Shown one piece after another: positions 40,701 through 45,186 of a DNA stretch of 64,000 nucleotides. How positions within the stretch are numbered: the stretch's first letter is position 1; every line of letters begins with the position of its first letter. The DNA is from Sipunculus nudus (taxonomy: Eukaryota; Annelida; Sipuncula; Golfingiida; Sipunculidae): contig CM049313.1 in assembly GCA_026874595.1 (NCBI GenBank), forward strand, positions 58,857,159 to 58,921,158. Direction: 5' to 3'. The notes beneath the pieces were generated by a model. It did no database searches and was not told where the DNA came from. It saw only the letters and a program-made list of their open reading frames with translations. The translations under genes were made by a program, and so were the position numbers.

Positions 40701-43058
40701 AAATAAATATTATTACAATATAACTACCGTACTAGATAATATTAAAGAGTGAAAACAGTTGTTGTTTAGATATATACATAAAACAGATATTCAAAAGTGG
40801 GAATTGACACCAAATTTAAACGCAAAGAGCTGAAAAAGTTTATTAGAATTTCGTATATATACAATATAAAAACGAGATTCAATCTTTCTCTAATTCAACC
40901 TTTCATTCATTTTGTCTGTCTTTCATCAATTTTTTTTTTCATTCAAACTGTCTATTATTCAACCTCTCTTACTTTCATTCATTCTTTCCTTCCTTCATTC
41001 AATCTTTCATTTATTTTGTCTGTTTATCATTCAATATTTCTTTCATTTATTCATTCAATCTTTCGTTCATTAAATCTCTTTTCATTCATTGTTTCTTTCA
41101 TTCATTCATTCATTTAATCTCATTAAAACTTTCATTCATTTTGCCTATCATTCAATATTTCTTTATTTAATCTGTCTATCATTCATTCGTTCCATCCTTC
41201 ATTACTTCAATCTTTCTTTCATTATTTTTTCCATTGTTCTTTCTTACATTCATTCTTTCCTTCCTTCATTTAATCTGTCATTTATTTTATCTGTCTATCA
41301 TCCATTTTTTCATTCATTCATTCATTCAATCTTTCTTTCATTAATTTTTTTTTCATTAATTCTTTCATTCATTCATTCATTCATTCAACCTTTCATTCAT
41401 TTGTTCTGTCTATCATTCAGTCTGTTTTTCATTCAATCTGTCTATCATTCAACCTTTCTTTTATTCATTCTTTCCTTCCATATCATTCAATCTTTCATTT
41501 ATTTGTCTGTCTGTCACTCAATCTTTCTTTTATTTATTCATTTAATCTTTCTTTCATTAAATCTTCCTTTTCATTCATTCTTTCATTCATTCAATCTTTC
41601 TCTCATTAAATCTTTCATTCATTTTGTCTGTCTTTCATTCAATCTTTCTTTCATTCAATCTTTCTATCATTCAACCTTTCTTTCATTCATTCTTTAATTC
41701 ATTTAATCATACATTCATTCTGTCTTTCTTCCATTCTTTATCACACACACTTGTATACTTTTATACACGATCAAATGCAAAAACTTTAGAATTATTTATA
41801 AATTAATATTAAGACAATATGTAGCGAATGATTAATGATGAAGAGAATGATATAGAGAGAAAGGCAACAGTTATGCGTGGAGTAATAATGTTTTAATAAT
41901 AATTAGCTTTAACATTGTTTGAAGACGGAACATACACATGTGACAACGACATCATGAGTCTGATCGAGGTCTGAATGGGTCCGATATAGTGGTCCGAGAT
42001 GGTACGGATTGTGGTCCGAGATCATCTACCATGTGGTCCGAGAATGTACTAATTGGTCTGACCACAGGCGCTTGAATCGCTATTTGTGTTGATCTTGATT
42101 TAAATAGTGTTCAGTTTACCTTAACAACAATCCCCTACCGTTTAATGAACTGTAAACCATGTTATATCGCTTGGCGGTACTTGTTTATATAATAGATACA
42201 CAAGGCCGGCATCCAAGTCTGCGGAGGAGTCTATATCCATTAAGCGACGAACAGACAGATTTATCCCAGATTACTATTTCCATCATTATCAACCAATCAG
42301 GTGTTAGGTTCCAGGGGGGAATCCTTACTGCTGACCAAGATACATGGGGATTTCCTTGTTTGGAGTAACAGCTGCTTAATGGATGCAGACTAGTTACAAA
42401 TAAGAGCTCATTATTGATGCTTTTATAGAAAGAAGAACTGGCCATTTAACCACTGTAAGTTTCTTCCCTCGAAAATCTTTGAAATATTTGGGAATTTCAA
42501 TTGATTTCTTGTATTATCGCCTACCCGTCCGCAGACTTCGTGTGGGCCGAGAGGAAAAAGGTCCGAGATCTCCAGAAAGCAGAAAATCCAGGGTCAGCAC
42601 CCCCCCCTTTTTTCTGCTGAAGCAACCTTTTTAAAGGGTTTCAGACCAATTCTGCAGCGTGTTCCCCCCCCTTTCCAGACCTGACAACCTTTTTTTTAGG
42701 TGGTATCATAGTCCTCCTGGGTTGGACACCCCCTCCCCCCCCCCCCTTTTCCTAAATCCTCTAAATCCTGGATCCGCCCCTGTAGTACAGGCTGTACTCT
42801 TCAGTGGCTAGTTTGTATTGCCAAAGTAGAGAGCAAGATATCGAATGAAAATAAGTATTAGCTTTTAAATCTTATCCTGGGCTTATAAAAAAAATCTGGA
42901 AGCTCGAGACAGGGCATGACTCATGGACATTCCAACTTAGCAAAATTGTCCCAAAAAAACTTGCGTGAACTTGCACACCTGTAGACCCGTTTCACTTTGT
43001 CTGTGGTCTTCTCGCTCTCGCCTCGAGAGTCAGACACTTTGGTCGAACCTTTCTTCAT
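7662..43058 (-). CDS. SMG5: SMG5 nonsense-mediated mRNA decay factor (whole gene, 27 coding exons)
   Basis: SMG5 partners SMG7. It binds phosphorylated UPF1 in the cytoplasm and promotes its dephosphorylation and mRNA decay. The hand-built model joins 27 exons with consistent phases into 3315 nt (1104 residues plus stop), slightly longer than the ~1016-residue human protein. Residues about 25-190 are 14-3-3-like (AEELLWRKVYYDVIQLMK, DWATKACHRCLVCLGDL, GMPHNQLGTL). Residues 190-425 are the helical EST1 part. Residues 425-715 are a low-complexity linker with a polybasic stretch, then Ser/Asp/Glu-rich sequence. Residues 715-900 match the region before PIN (SSQSLWSRLSVLLNLLPAEN). Residues 900-1104 are PIN-type (RNQLMRDMAQLRLQ, PYLVPDA, RFIIIIPLA). 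The SMG5 PIN is known to be catalytically degenerate. Intron 1 is about 7.1 kb and hosts a LINE. Exons 14, 16 and 22 have duplicated 3' junctions. Identity is very secure; the exact start codon and the splice end of exon 22 are less so. Confidence 0.95.
7871..8163. repeat. 32-bp minisatellite in SMG5 intron 26
   Basis: Nine units of 32 bp (one of 27), plus-strand consensus TGTAGTCAACAGTCATGTCA followed by GTGGGGTATTAC. The first four copies (7871-7998) are almost identical; later ones diverge. In the transcript sense each unit contains several CTGAC/TTGAC branch-point-like motifs. It lies about 140-430 nt before the acceptor of exon 27. Confidence 0.92.
8267..8421 (-). CDS. SMG5: SMG5 exon 26
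   Basis: Residues 1029-1081, RFFQTVDCCKYLCQQTASNA, SGMVAILTQRT, ending AAAEQEG. Acceptor TTTTCACAG|G, donor GAAG|GTACAG. If the intron is retained, the frame runs about a dozen more residues to a stop at 8229. Confidence 0.94.
8763..8843 (-). CDS. SMG5: SMG5 exon 25
   Basis: Residues 1002-1029, YIRAQKHHEKASTAPQRNLK then KKDIEA. Acceptor CATTTCAG|A, donor GCCTG|GTGAGA. Confidence 0.95.
9599..9689 (-). CDS. SMG5: SMG5 exon 24
   Basis: Residues 972-1002, VIDHLDHLKKESPGAREAIR then LEGEFHRGN. The VID aspartate is the PIN-family position retained in SMG5. Acceptor GTTTTTCAG|T, donor AACAG|GTATGT. Confidence 0.96.
10176..10392 (-). CDS. SMG5: SMG5 exon 23 (start of PIN region)
   Basis: Residues 900-972, containing RRNQLMRDMAQLRLQAEVNQ, SLPPYLVPDA and SSRFIIIIPLA. 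Acceptor TATATCCAG|G, donor GGCAG|GTAACG. Begins the PIN-type domain. Confidence 0.96.
10408..10516. repeat. (TA)n microsatellite, intron 22
   Basis: Long, nearly pure TA dinucleotide run immediately upstream (transcript sense) of the exon 23 acceptor. Interrupted only near its right end (AAATATAAT). Confidence 0.95.
10588..10717. mobile_element. MITE-like inverted repeat between two (TA)n tracts
   Basis: The left arm 10588-10620 contains GTTAGCTTGATGTCA. The right arm 10681-10717 is its reverse complement with a 4-bp TATA insertion, giving roughly 33-37 bp arms around a ~60-bp loop. It is flanked on both sides by (TA)n, which fits TA-targeting elements. No coding capacity. Class is inference. 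Confidence 0.75.
10719..10772. repeat. (AT)n microsatellite, intron 22
   Basis: Pure AT dinucleotide run on the right side of the MITE-like inverted repeat. Confidence 0.95.
10988..12742 (-). repeat. 36-bp minisatellite carrying repeated SMG5 splice donors
   Basis: About 49 tandem units of 35-37 bp. In SMG5 sense each reads roughly GTTATAAATGAGGC then ACAGAAAAAAATGGTTGGTCAG, encoding VINEAQKKMVGQ and ending in a phase-0 CAG|GTTATA. The first ten or so units after exon 22 (12717 down to about 12380) stay in frame. A 35-bp unit (T6 followed by CTGTGCC on the plus strand) then shifts the frame so that AGG TTA TAA gives a stop. Many 35/36/37-bp length variants follow, caused by T6/T7/T8 runs. 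The array appears to have grown from the exon 22 end and the first bases of its intron. Confidence 0.9.
12717..12878 (-). CDS. SMG5: SMG5 exon 22 (shortest form; precedes donor array)
   Basis: Residues 846-899, VIRVCSLRKFGYFLSSMREI to VQEAQKKMVSQ. Acceptor CTGTTGCAG|G. The first usable phase-0 donor is AGTCAG|GTTATA at 12717/12716. The same CAG|GTTATA recurs in every 36-bp unit downstream, so the real exon may run on by up to ten in-frame units. Ending here gives MVSQ joined to ADTEARRNQLMRDM, which aligns well with vertebrate RMAQ-EEARRNRLMRDM. Confidence 0.88.
13290..13474 (-). CDS. SMG5: SMG5 exon 21
   Basis: Residues 784-845, containing APPLQEDWHLQHFLPLNDVY. Acceptor TTTTCATCAG|A, donor CAACAG|GTATCG, phase 0 end. 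Confidence 0.93.
13924..13999 (-). CDS. SMG5: SMG5 exon 20
   Basis: Residues 759-784, SSQSLWSRLSVLLNLLPAEN, nearly identical to the vertebrate segment SSQSLWNRLSVLLNLLP. Acceptor ATGTTTCAG|A, donor TGAAG|GTATGT. Confidence 0.96.
14492..14621 (-). CDS. SMG5: SMG5 exon 19
   Basis: Residues 715-758, containing VVNREGFLATIKVFCDWM and IIATCAQ, matching vertebrate LLPAVKVFLDWL...IIVCAQ. Acceptor TGTACACAG|A, donor GCCCAG|GTAAAT. Confidence 0.95.
15056..15116 (-). CDS. SMG5: SMG5 exon 18
   Basis: Residues 695-715, NSSVPTESEIENDADSVID. A small 61-nt exon. Acceptor TTTATTTCAG|A, donor GACAA|GTGAGT. Its phases fit exactly between exons 17 and 19. Confidence 0.85.
15716..15823 (-). CDS. SMG5: SMG5 exon 17
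   Basis: Residues 659-695, GFEKASEAQHVKEITEKLAN through the TDT-rich end. Acceptor TTCTTGTAG|G, donor TACAG|GTGAGC. Confidence 0.86.
16160..16420 (-). repeat. Partial tandem duplication of SMG5 exon 16 end and donor
   Basis: The plus-strand text TTTATGTAA(G/A)TTTATGCAGT recurs near 16176, 16268 and 16357. At 16200 and again at 16380 it is followed by ACCTGGAGG(A/C)ACTCTG. The 16200 copy would encode KRDGRVPP followed by G|GTAATA, mirroring the real exon end KRDVRVPP and its donor. It is a decayed second copy. Confidence 0.75.
16382..16596 (-). CDS. SMG5: SMG5 exon 16 (duplicated 3' end)
   Basis: Residues 587-659, containing LNEYFQHFSADSLS and FLRFGLPFSNNKET, ending KRDVRVPP. Acceptor TTATTTTGCAG|C, donor CTCCAG|GTAACA. 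A second copy of the exon end and donor lies at about 16200-16230. Confidence 0.88.
17205..17304 (-). CDS. SMG5: SMG5 exon 15
   Basis: Residues 554-587, GFSLGGAQDRNEDGSQ through RDVLLNPLN. Acceptor TTATTTTCAG|G, donor AACAG|GTAGAG. Linker exon supported by splice sites and phase. Confidence 0.85.
17468..18403 (-). repeat. ~100-bp minisatellite carrying repeated exon 14 donors
   Basis: Roughly nine units of 100-146 bp. Each holds a copy of the exon 14 end (encoding variants of TEGNLMVSQELRPG), a donor CCAG|GTAAAC or close variant (plus-strand ACCTGG near 17676, 17820, 17922, 18038, 18140 and 18240, plus the real one at 18341), and a (GT)n stretch. Unit lengths differ, so the frame changes after the second unit. 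Left-hand units are the most diverged. Confidence 0.88.
18343..18468 (-). CDS. SMG5: SMG5 exon 14 (acidic linker; duplicated donor)
   Basis: Residues 512-554, EDHVDISESDSDEDVAHYLN then Ser/Glu-rich sequence ending NLMVSQELRP. Acceptor TATTCCCAG|G, donor CCAG|GTAAAC. The 3' half of this exon plus the start of its intron is repeated down to about 17468. Using the next donor (at about 18240) would add 34 residues in frame. Confidence 0.88.
18544..19312 (+). mobile_element. Family E element (SMG5 intron 13)
   Basis: Begins ACTAGAAACCAG, with a left GTCTCCCCCTT (about 18581). The right end near 19271-19312 is a C/G hairpin, ACTCCCCTGGCGGAGG...TTGGGGGAGAG. The core contains repeated TCAAGGTCA-type modules. 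Boundaries are approximate. Same overall plan as families C, D and F. Confidence 0.55.
19338..20514 (+). mobile_element. Family C element copy C2 (SMG5 intron 13)
   Basis: Head AAACTAGAATACGGGTAG, left repeat TATCCGCCTAAATCAGAG, right hairpin GTATCCGC-AAAAC-tct-GTTTTGGCGGATAC then AATT. The palindrome GGTGGCGCCACC occurs near 19758, 19906, 20035 and 20184, with two types of following sequence (TGTCATAAAA and ATTTTTTGTG/AGTTTTGCGT), so each ~280-bp module carries two. Confidence 0.85.
20540..21212 (+). mobile_element. Family C-like diverged copy C3 (SMG5 intron 13)
   Basis: Head ATCTAGAATACAAGGG, left TGTATCCTCC, right GTATCTGCAAACCTGTTTTG then ATGGATACAAT. Diverged modules have GGTGGAGCCACC in place of the usual palindrome. 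It directly follows C2. Confidence 0.7.
21509..21632 (-). CDS. SMG5: SMG5 exon 13 (polybasic/acidic linker)
   Basis: Residues 471-512. KRRQRLRRLMKRRRRRRG is followed by Ser/Asp-rich sequence, comparable to the SCLRRRRH plus acidic tract of vertebrate SMG5. It is a possible nuclear localisation signal. Acceptor ACTTGCAG|A, donor GTGAAG|GTAATT. Confidence 0.9.
22058..22197 (-). CDS. SMG5: SMG5 exon 12
   Basis: Residues 424-470, start of the variable linker: QNTPVSNSPSVRMMNGE to SQEDEK. Acceptor CTTCTTACAG|A, donor GAAAAG|GTCAGG. Supported by splice sites and frame continuity rather than strong similarity. Confidence 0.85.
22643..23202 (+). mobile_element. Family C-like diverged copy C4 (SMG5 intron 11)
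   Basis: Head AAACTAGAATATGGGCAG, then TCAACAAGCAACTACATG. The end GTATCCGCAAAACTTTAG then TAGATACAAT is a degenerate hairpin. Modules match C3 more closely than C2, giving two subfamilies. Confidence 0.7.
23380..23517 (-). CDS. SMG5: SMG5 exon 11
   Basis: Residues 378-424, containing AVVAFSLALFSHILNHVMIR. Acceptor TTTGTTGTAG|G. Two donors are possible, CCAG|GTAGAC and GGATG|GTGAGG. Only the second (used here) keeps the frame into exon 12. Confidence 0.92.
23805..26426 (+). mobile_element. Family A element copy A2 (SMG5 intron 10)
   Basis: Head GGGACCTATGGGTC...GACGCTCAGCTG. End hairpin TAGCTCAGATGACTTATAGTC then AGCTGAGCTAAAAA (26392-26426) preceded by a GACG tract. Two body modules carry CGTGCCATGGTCAAAGTTGG (about 25147 and 25826), against one in A1. 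The AT-rich left third (about 23850-24850) has no module similarity and could be an older insertion. Confidence 0.7.
26741..26946 (-). CDS. SMG5: SMG5 exon 10
   Basis: Residues 309-378, containing QAALQDFNLCMFHLPP and SVICMMVVYLMQKE. It matches the EST1 helical domain segment LEDFNLCLFYLP. Acceptor TATTTACAG|T, donor GGAAG|GTTTGT. Confidence 0.95.
27727..27798 (-). CDS. SMG5: SMG5 exon 9
   Basis: Residues 285-309, SKDVKRFLVRFMHFLEVFLV then TWQR, matching vertebrate KDIKRLLVNFMYLQ. Acceptor TTGTTTCAG|A, donor CAGAG|GTAGGA. Confidence 0.94.
28190..28262. repeat. GACA-rich repeat remnant in SMG5 intron 8
   Basis: The text AACCTGACGGACAGACAGAC then ACAGACAGACAAACCCAG resembles the GACG/GACA tails of families A and B, but no terminal hairpin follows. 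It is a likely fragment of another interspersed element spanning roughly 28080-28320. Confidence 0.45.
28659..28784 (-). CDS. SMG5: SMG5 exon 8
   Basis: Residues 243-285, containing VSFEGAHDNLRRLFEKNKKK. Acceptor ATCACCAG|C, donor CAGAG|GTGATC. Confidence 0.95.
29070..29148 (-). CDS. SMG5: SMG5 exon 7
   Basis: Residues 217-243, GMPHNQLGTLSGSRHYNVDA then AYHYLR, a strongly conserved EST1-family helix-turn. Acceptor TTTTTTCAG|G, donor CGATG|GTAAGT. Confidence 0.96.
29531..29620 (-). CDS. SMG5: SMG5 exon 6
   Basis: Residues 187-217, ARYQQDYDEGRSTAVAERYY followed by WQAVALCPDI. Acceptor GTGTTGCAG|C, donor ACATAG|GTTAGT. Confidence 0.95.
30294..30392 (-). CDS. SMG5: SMG5 exon 5
   Basis: Residues 154-187, containing QDWATKACHRCLVCLGDL, part of the 14-3-3-like phosphoprotein-binding surface. 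Acceptor AATTTTAG|A, donor TCTAG|GTAGGA. Confidence 0.96.
   Translation of the reverse strand, partial: TRKLGRQRKQSTIAFRTGLQRLVIAALYVLGI
30459..31100. repeat. Diverged tandem-module repeat in SMG5 intron 4
   Basis: Imperfect modules with AGTGACCTCTGACCT-like text near 30640, 30776 and 30948, each followed by a GATTNTGCTGAGAAT-like stretch. An old interspersed element with an unclear right end. No coding potential. Confidence 0.45.
31256..33094 (+). mobile_element. Family D element (SMG5 intron 4)
   Basis: Head AACTAGACATTTCTT, hairpin GCACC-GCA-GGTGC (31272-31284), left repeat GTATCCCCAGACA. The right end GTATCCCGACTTTGTCTGGG then GATAC is a hairpin, with AATT after it. The core has about eight ~140-bp modules containing GTGACCTTGACCTTTGACCT. 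A poly-C run is at 31310-31321. Confidence 0.8.
33198..33354 (-). CDS. SMG5: SMG5 exon 4
   Basis: Residues 102-154, containing LETAFRTHLSAAMGYYHHLM, matching the vertebrate YRTHLVAGIGFYQHLL segment. Acceptor TTTTTTACAG|C, donor TTCT|GTAAGT. Confidence 0.95.
33537..34544 (+). mobile_element. Family F element (SMG5 intron 3)
   Basis: Head AACTAGATGTGTTGGAATGA with GTGT/ACAC pairing, left repeat ATGCCCCCGCC. The right hairpin ATGCCCCGGCCAC-TTT-GTGG then CGGGGGCAT lies at 34510-34538. Five modules of about 160-185 bp contain GTAGGTCAAC and AATCAGGCC(A/C)(G/A)TATCTGC. A GACGGAATGACGGAAT tract precedes the hairpin. Confidence 0.8.
34832..34955 (-). CDS. SMG5: SMG5 exon 3
   Basis: Residues 60-101, containing YGKKAEELLWRKVYYDVIQL, the most recognisable SMG5 signature. 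Acceptor TTTGCAG|A, donor GAAAG|GTGATC, phase 0 end. Confidence 0.96.
35745..35843 (-). CDS. SMG5: SMG5 exon 2
   Basis: Residues 27-60, VALDTIKRVDEILKQKKAYR followed by DVFLPEAVMLRSR. Acceptor TTTCCCACAG|G, donor AGCAG|GTGGTC. It matches the start of the 14-3-3-like fold. Confidence 0.93.
36278..36302. repeat. Short (TA)n tract
   Basis: TA dinucleotide run in SMG5 intron 1. Confidence 0.85.
37312..37560 (+). pseudogene. LINE ORF1 C-terminal fragment
   Basis: About 82 codons ending at TAA, with DLEKVMQGSFWPEGISCRRY, a pattern seen at the ORF1 end of CR1-like elements. ORF2 overlaps its stop by a few bases. The N-terminal part is absent, consistent with 5' truncation on insertion. Confidence 0.7.
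37550..40605 (+). pseudogene. LINE ORF2 (endonuclease plus reverse transcriptase), broken
   Basis: Spans three reading frames. The first piece, 37550-38026, covers most of the endonuclease. The second, 38007-39224, covers its end and the RT N-terminal part. The third, 39205-40605, covers RT fingers, palm and thumb, interrupted by one in-frame TAA at 39766. The YADD catalytic box is intact, but the lesions preclude a full-length product. Confidence 0.88.
40885..41745. repeat. TTCA/TTTC low-complexity satellite block
   Basis: About 850 bp of imperfect TTCATTCATTC and TCTTTCATT repeats with Y-rich composition, starting shortly after the LINE 3' end. Long open frames in it are artefacts of low complexity. 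In SMG5 transcript sense it is purine-rich (GAATGAAAG). Confidence 0.9.
41746..42978. other. SMG5 intron 1, 5' part
   Basis: Non-coding. The text GTGGTCCGAGA occurs three times near 41991-42043. Poly-C/poly-T rich text at 42598-42780 ends GGATCCGCCCCTG and may be the end of another interspersed element. I see no exon. Confidence 0.5.
42979..43058 (-). CDS. SMG5: SMG5 exon 1 (start codon)
   Basis: Encodes residues 1-27, from MKKGSTKVSDSRGESEK to KRVYR, comparable to the KRLYR of vertebrate SMG5. ATG at 43058-43056 is the first in-frame ATG of the open stretch. The donor is CTACAG|GTGTGC at phase 2, and its AG joins the first G of exon 2 to give AGG (Arg). The weak point is the start context, AGAATGA. 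Confidence 0.8.
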
Positions 43059-44080
43059 TCTGCAATGTGTTCTCCTGAAGAGAATTCTGCGTTTGTTGCT
43101 CACATTTTTGTTAAATATCACAACTTTTCCGCTAAACTGTCAGAAATCAACAGAATTTGTATGGTAGTCGCCATGATGATTCCCAAGTCTCGATCATGTG
43201 ACTTTTTCGAGATGTAGACTGGTTCTAATGCATCATGAACACTATTTCAATAATGTCTTTTTATCCATTTATCAATAACTGGTTGAAGCCCACGGCTGCA
43301 TCTCTAATACCAAGAATGTTGTTCCAAAAGAAAAAACACACCGGTATGATTTTTTTTTCATTTTGAACTCCATAGTTTCCAAAATAATATGCATGTATGG
43401 GCATGAAGGGTATTTAATTTCTTGTCTGTTGACTTTACATAAATATCGAATTTGTATGTACCTTTTCCTCGTAAACAGTGCTGATATCACGAACAGTTAA
43501 ACTACAATATTTAATTTATAAACTGCGGTAACAGGCAAGAGGCAGCCGCTTTTGGTAAATTGGCCGTTTTGAACCATGAGCGATATGGTCATTGCCCTTT
43601 GAACTATGACCTGTCCTGAGTTCATGTTTACATCCTTGAAGTCATGGTAGAAACAACCACGTGACTGAAAATGTACCCGTGTAGGTACATTTGCCAGGGA
43701 GACAGCAGCTCAGGCACCAAGACCTAATTCTTGGATAAATTATCAGCTTGTACACATTTTTACCGAACATTGCATTGAGTGTTCCCGTTCTACGAAAGAC
43801 CGTAAAATAAGTGTGGGAAGTCCATTAATAAGTGGTTGGCACCTTCACTCCAAAGGCATTGCTATTAATTATTGATTTTTTTGCATGCAAGGCCACGCCA
43901 TGGTCAACTCATAGACAGATGCGGCGCTGGGATCAAATGTCCTTGGCTGAGTACAACTGGTGCTTTATAAAACCAGAGCCCGTTCTGAAGAGTTCATATC
44001 GCATCGATCGGTGGAGGTGGACGCACGCAGTTTGAGTGGAAAGTGTAATATAGAGACATAAAGAAGACGATAAAATAAAA
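43059..44080. promoter_or_regulatory. Intergenic bidirectional promoter region, SMG5 / CH25H-like
   Basis: About 1.0 kb separates the divergent start codons. TCATGTGA at 43194-43201 and CACGTGAC at 43658-43665 are E-box/M-box-like sites that could bind bHLH-ZIP factors. The TATA box at 43966 serves the rightward gene. No TATA was seen on the SMG5 side. Assigning both promoters here is inference from geometry. Confidence 0.6.
43966..43972 (+). promoter_or_regulatory. TATA box of the CH25H-like gene
   Basis: TATAAAA in the context TGCTTTATAAAACCAG, 109 bp before the ATG. It predicts a start site near 43995 and a ~85-nt unspliced 5' leader. Confidence 0.7.
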
Positions 44081-45010
44081 ATGGCACAAAACGACACTTC
44101 GCTATTTGGGCAAGGAGAGAACTGGAGGGCTTTGAAGCCGTTATGGGACTTGAGACTGGGCTACGAACGTTATTTGAGTTCGCCGCTTTTCCCGATTCTG
44201 TTGTCAGTGACCTATTATTTCGCGAGCATGATTCCTTTTATGATCATAGATCTTTATGGTAAACACTGGAAATGGATCCAACGTTACAAGATCCAGCCGA
44301 AGAAAGACGTCACGTGGGCGCAGGTGAAAAACGCGATCTTGCTTACGGTGTGGAATCATCTTGTGTATATTTTGCCTATATCCATTGCTCAGTGGATCTG
44401 GACACCGCCAACGCATATAGACTTGATAGCCCCGACATTAGCAGAATTTTTTGGACACATGTTTGGGGCGCTTGCGGTGTTTGATTTTGAGTATTGGGTT
44501 TGGCACGCGCTCCATCACAAAATACGGTTCCTGTACCGCCACTGTCACGCGGTTCACCATGAGTACATGAGTCCGAGCAGCTGGGTTACTCAGTACCTTC
44601 ACCCGTGGGAACTCATCTCCGTGGGCGTTTTCACGACGACCAGCCCGTGGATCTTCAATGCTCACCCTCTCACGCAGTGGGCGTTCATGATCTTCAGTAT
44701 CACCATCAGTGTTGAAGCTCACATCGGGTTTGATCTACCCGGATTCCCCCACCATTGGTTACCTTTCTGGGGCGGCGCGCCTAAACACGATATGCATCAC
44801 CAGAGACCGCTTTCGAACTTCGAGCCATTCTTCCGCTGGTGGGACTACTTGTTCGGCTGGGACTGTCCTGGGCAGCTAGCTGGAGGATACAGGCCAAAAT
44901 CACTGGAAGAATATGATAGAAAAGTAAAGCAGCAGAGAGAGGCAGCCAGGGAACGCCGACTCAAAGCCAAGGCCATCCGCGAGGCGAAAGAACAGGCGAA
45001 ACAAGATTAG
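44081..45010 (+). CDS. Cholesterol 25-hydroxylase-like membrane sterol/fatty-acid hydroxylase
   Basis: Intact, intronless, 309 residues (human CH25H is 272). Member of the fatty-acid-hydroxylase superfamily: di-iron ER membrane enzymes that hydroxylate sterols or lipids. The histidine clusters are H142-A-L-H-H146, H156-A-V-H-H160 and H236-D-M-H-H240, with H214 as a further candidate ligand. Hydrophobic segments lie at about 35-58, 84-107, 121-141 and 178-212. The C-terminus (about 275-309) is an extra Lys/Arg/Glu/Ala-rich helix. The start has a good context (AAAATGG). It is more GC-rich than its surroundings and diverges from SMG5. Vertebrate CH25H is likewise single-exon. Substrate is not determinable; it could act on another sterol or alkylglycerol. 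Confidence 0.9.
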   Translation: MAQNDTSLFGQGENWRALKPLWDLRLGYERYLSSPLFPILLSVTYYFASMIPFMIIDLYGKHWKWIQRYKIQPKKDVTWAQVKNAILLTVWNHLVYILPISIAQWIWTPPTHIDLIAPTLAEFFGHMFGALAVFDFEYWVWHALHHKIRFLYRHCHAVHHEYMSPSSWVTQYLHPWELISVGVFTTTSPWIFNAHPLTQWAFMIFSITISVEAHIGFDLPGFPHHWLPFWGGAPKHDMHHQRPLSNFEPFFRWWDYLFGWDCPGQLAGGYRPKSLEEYDRKVKQQREAARERRLKAKAIREAKEQAKQD

Positions 45011-45180
45011 AACTATAAGGATAGGTCGGTTTTGTACTGTTTACTAAATTAATGAACACTTTTTTGAGTATATTTTAATGCTTTGATTATTTATTTAGAT
45101 TTTCTTTGAAGAACCAAAAATGGATCAAATATTTTATTGTTTACAAGCTTTATAGATAAAATCTGTATAAACTAACCGCT

Positions 45181-45186
45181 AATAAA
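45181..45186 (+). terminator. Poly(A) signal of the CH25H-like gene
   Basis: AATAAA 170 nt after the stop codon TAG (45008-45010), the first canonical signal downstream. Confidence 0.7.

Larger units (their letters stand above)
37300..40722 (+). mobile_element. Degenerate non-LTR retrotransposon (LINE) in SMG5 intron 1
   Basis: 5'-truncated LINE, antisense to SMG5. An ORF1 tail (37312-37558) has WPEGISCRRYFSRF. ORF2 follows: an AP-endonuclease domain (CSYNVTGLKR, DILFLQETCL, GGVAIMWSKHLS, IIGGDLNIV) and a reverse transcriptase (NNYRGISLCSAITKLFEMII, CMVDATKAFDRL, NGVRQGGVVSPLLFNMYLD, LAYADDLT). It is broken by frameshifts near 38010-38026 and 39205-39224 and by a TAA just after the YADD box (39766-39768), so it is not autonomous. 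AATAAA at 40702-40707 lies near the 3' end. CR1/L2/Jockey-type by domain order; the exact clade is not resolved. Confidence 0.9.

Noticed and set aside
41089-41697. 202-codon frame of Phe/Ile/His/Ser residues
   Set aside because: It lies wholly in the TTCA/TTTC low-complexity block, where stops are rare by composition.
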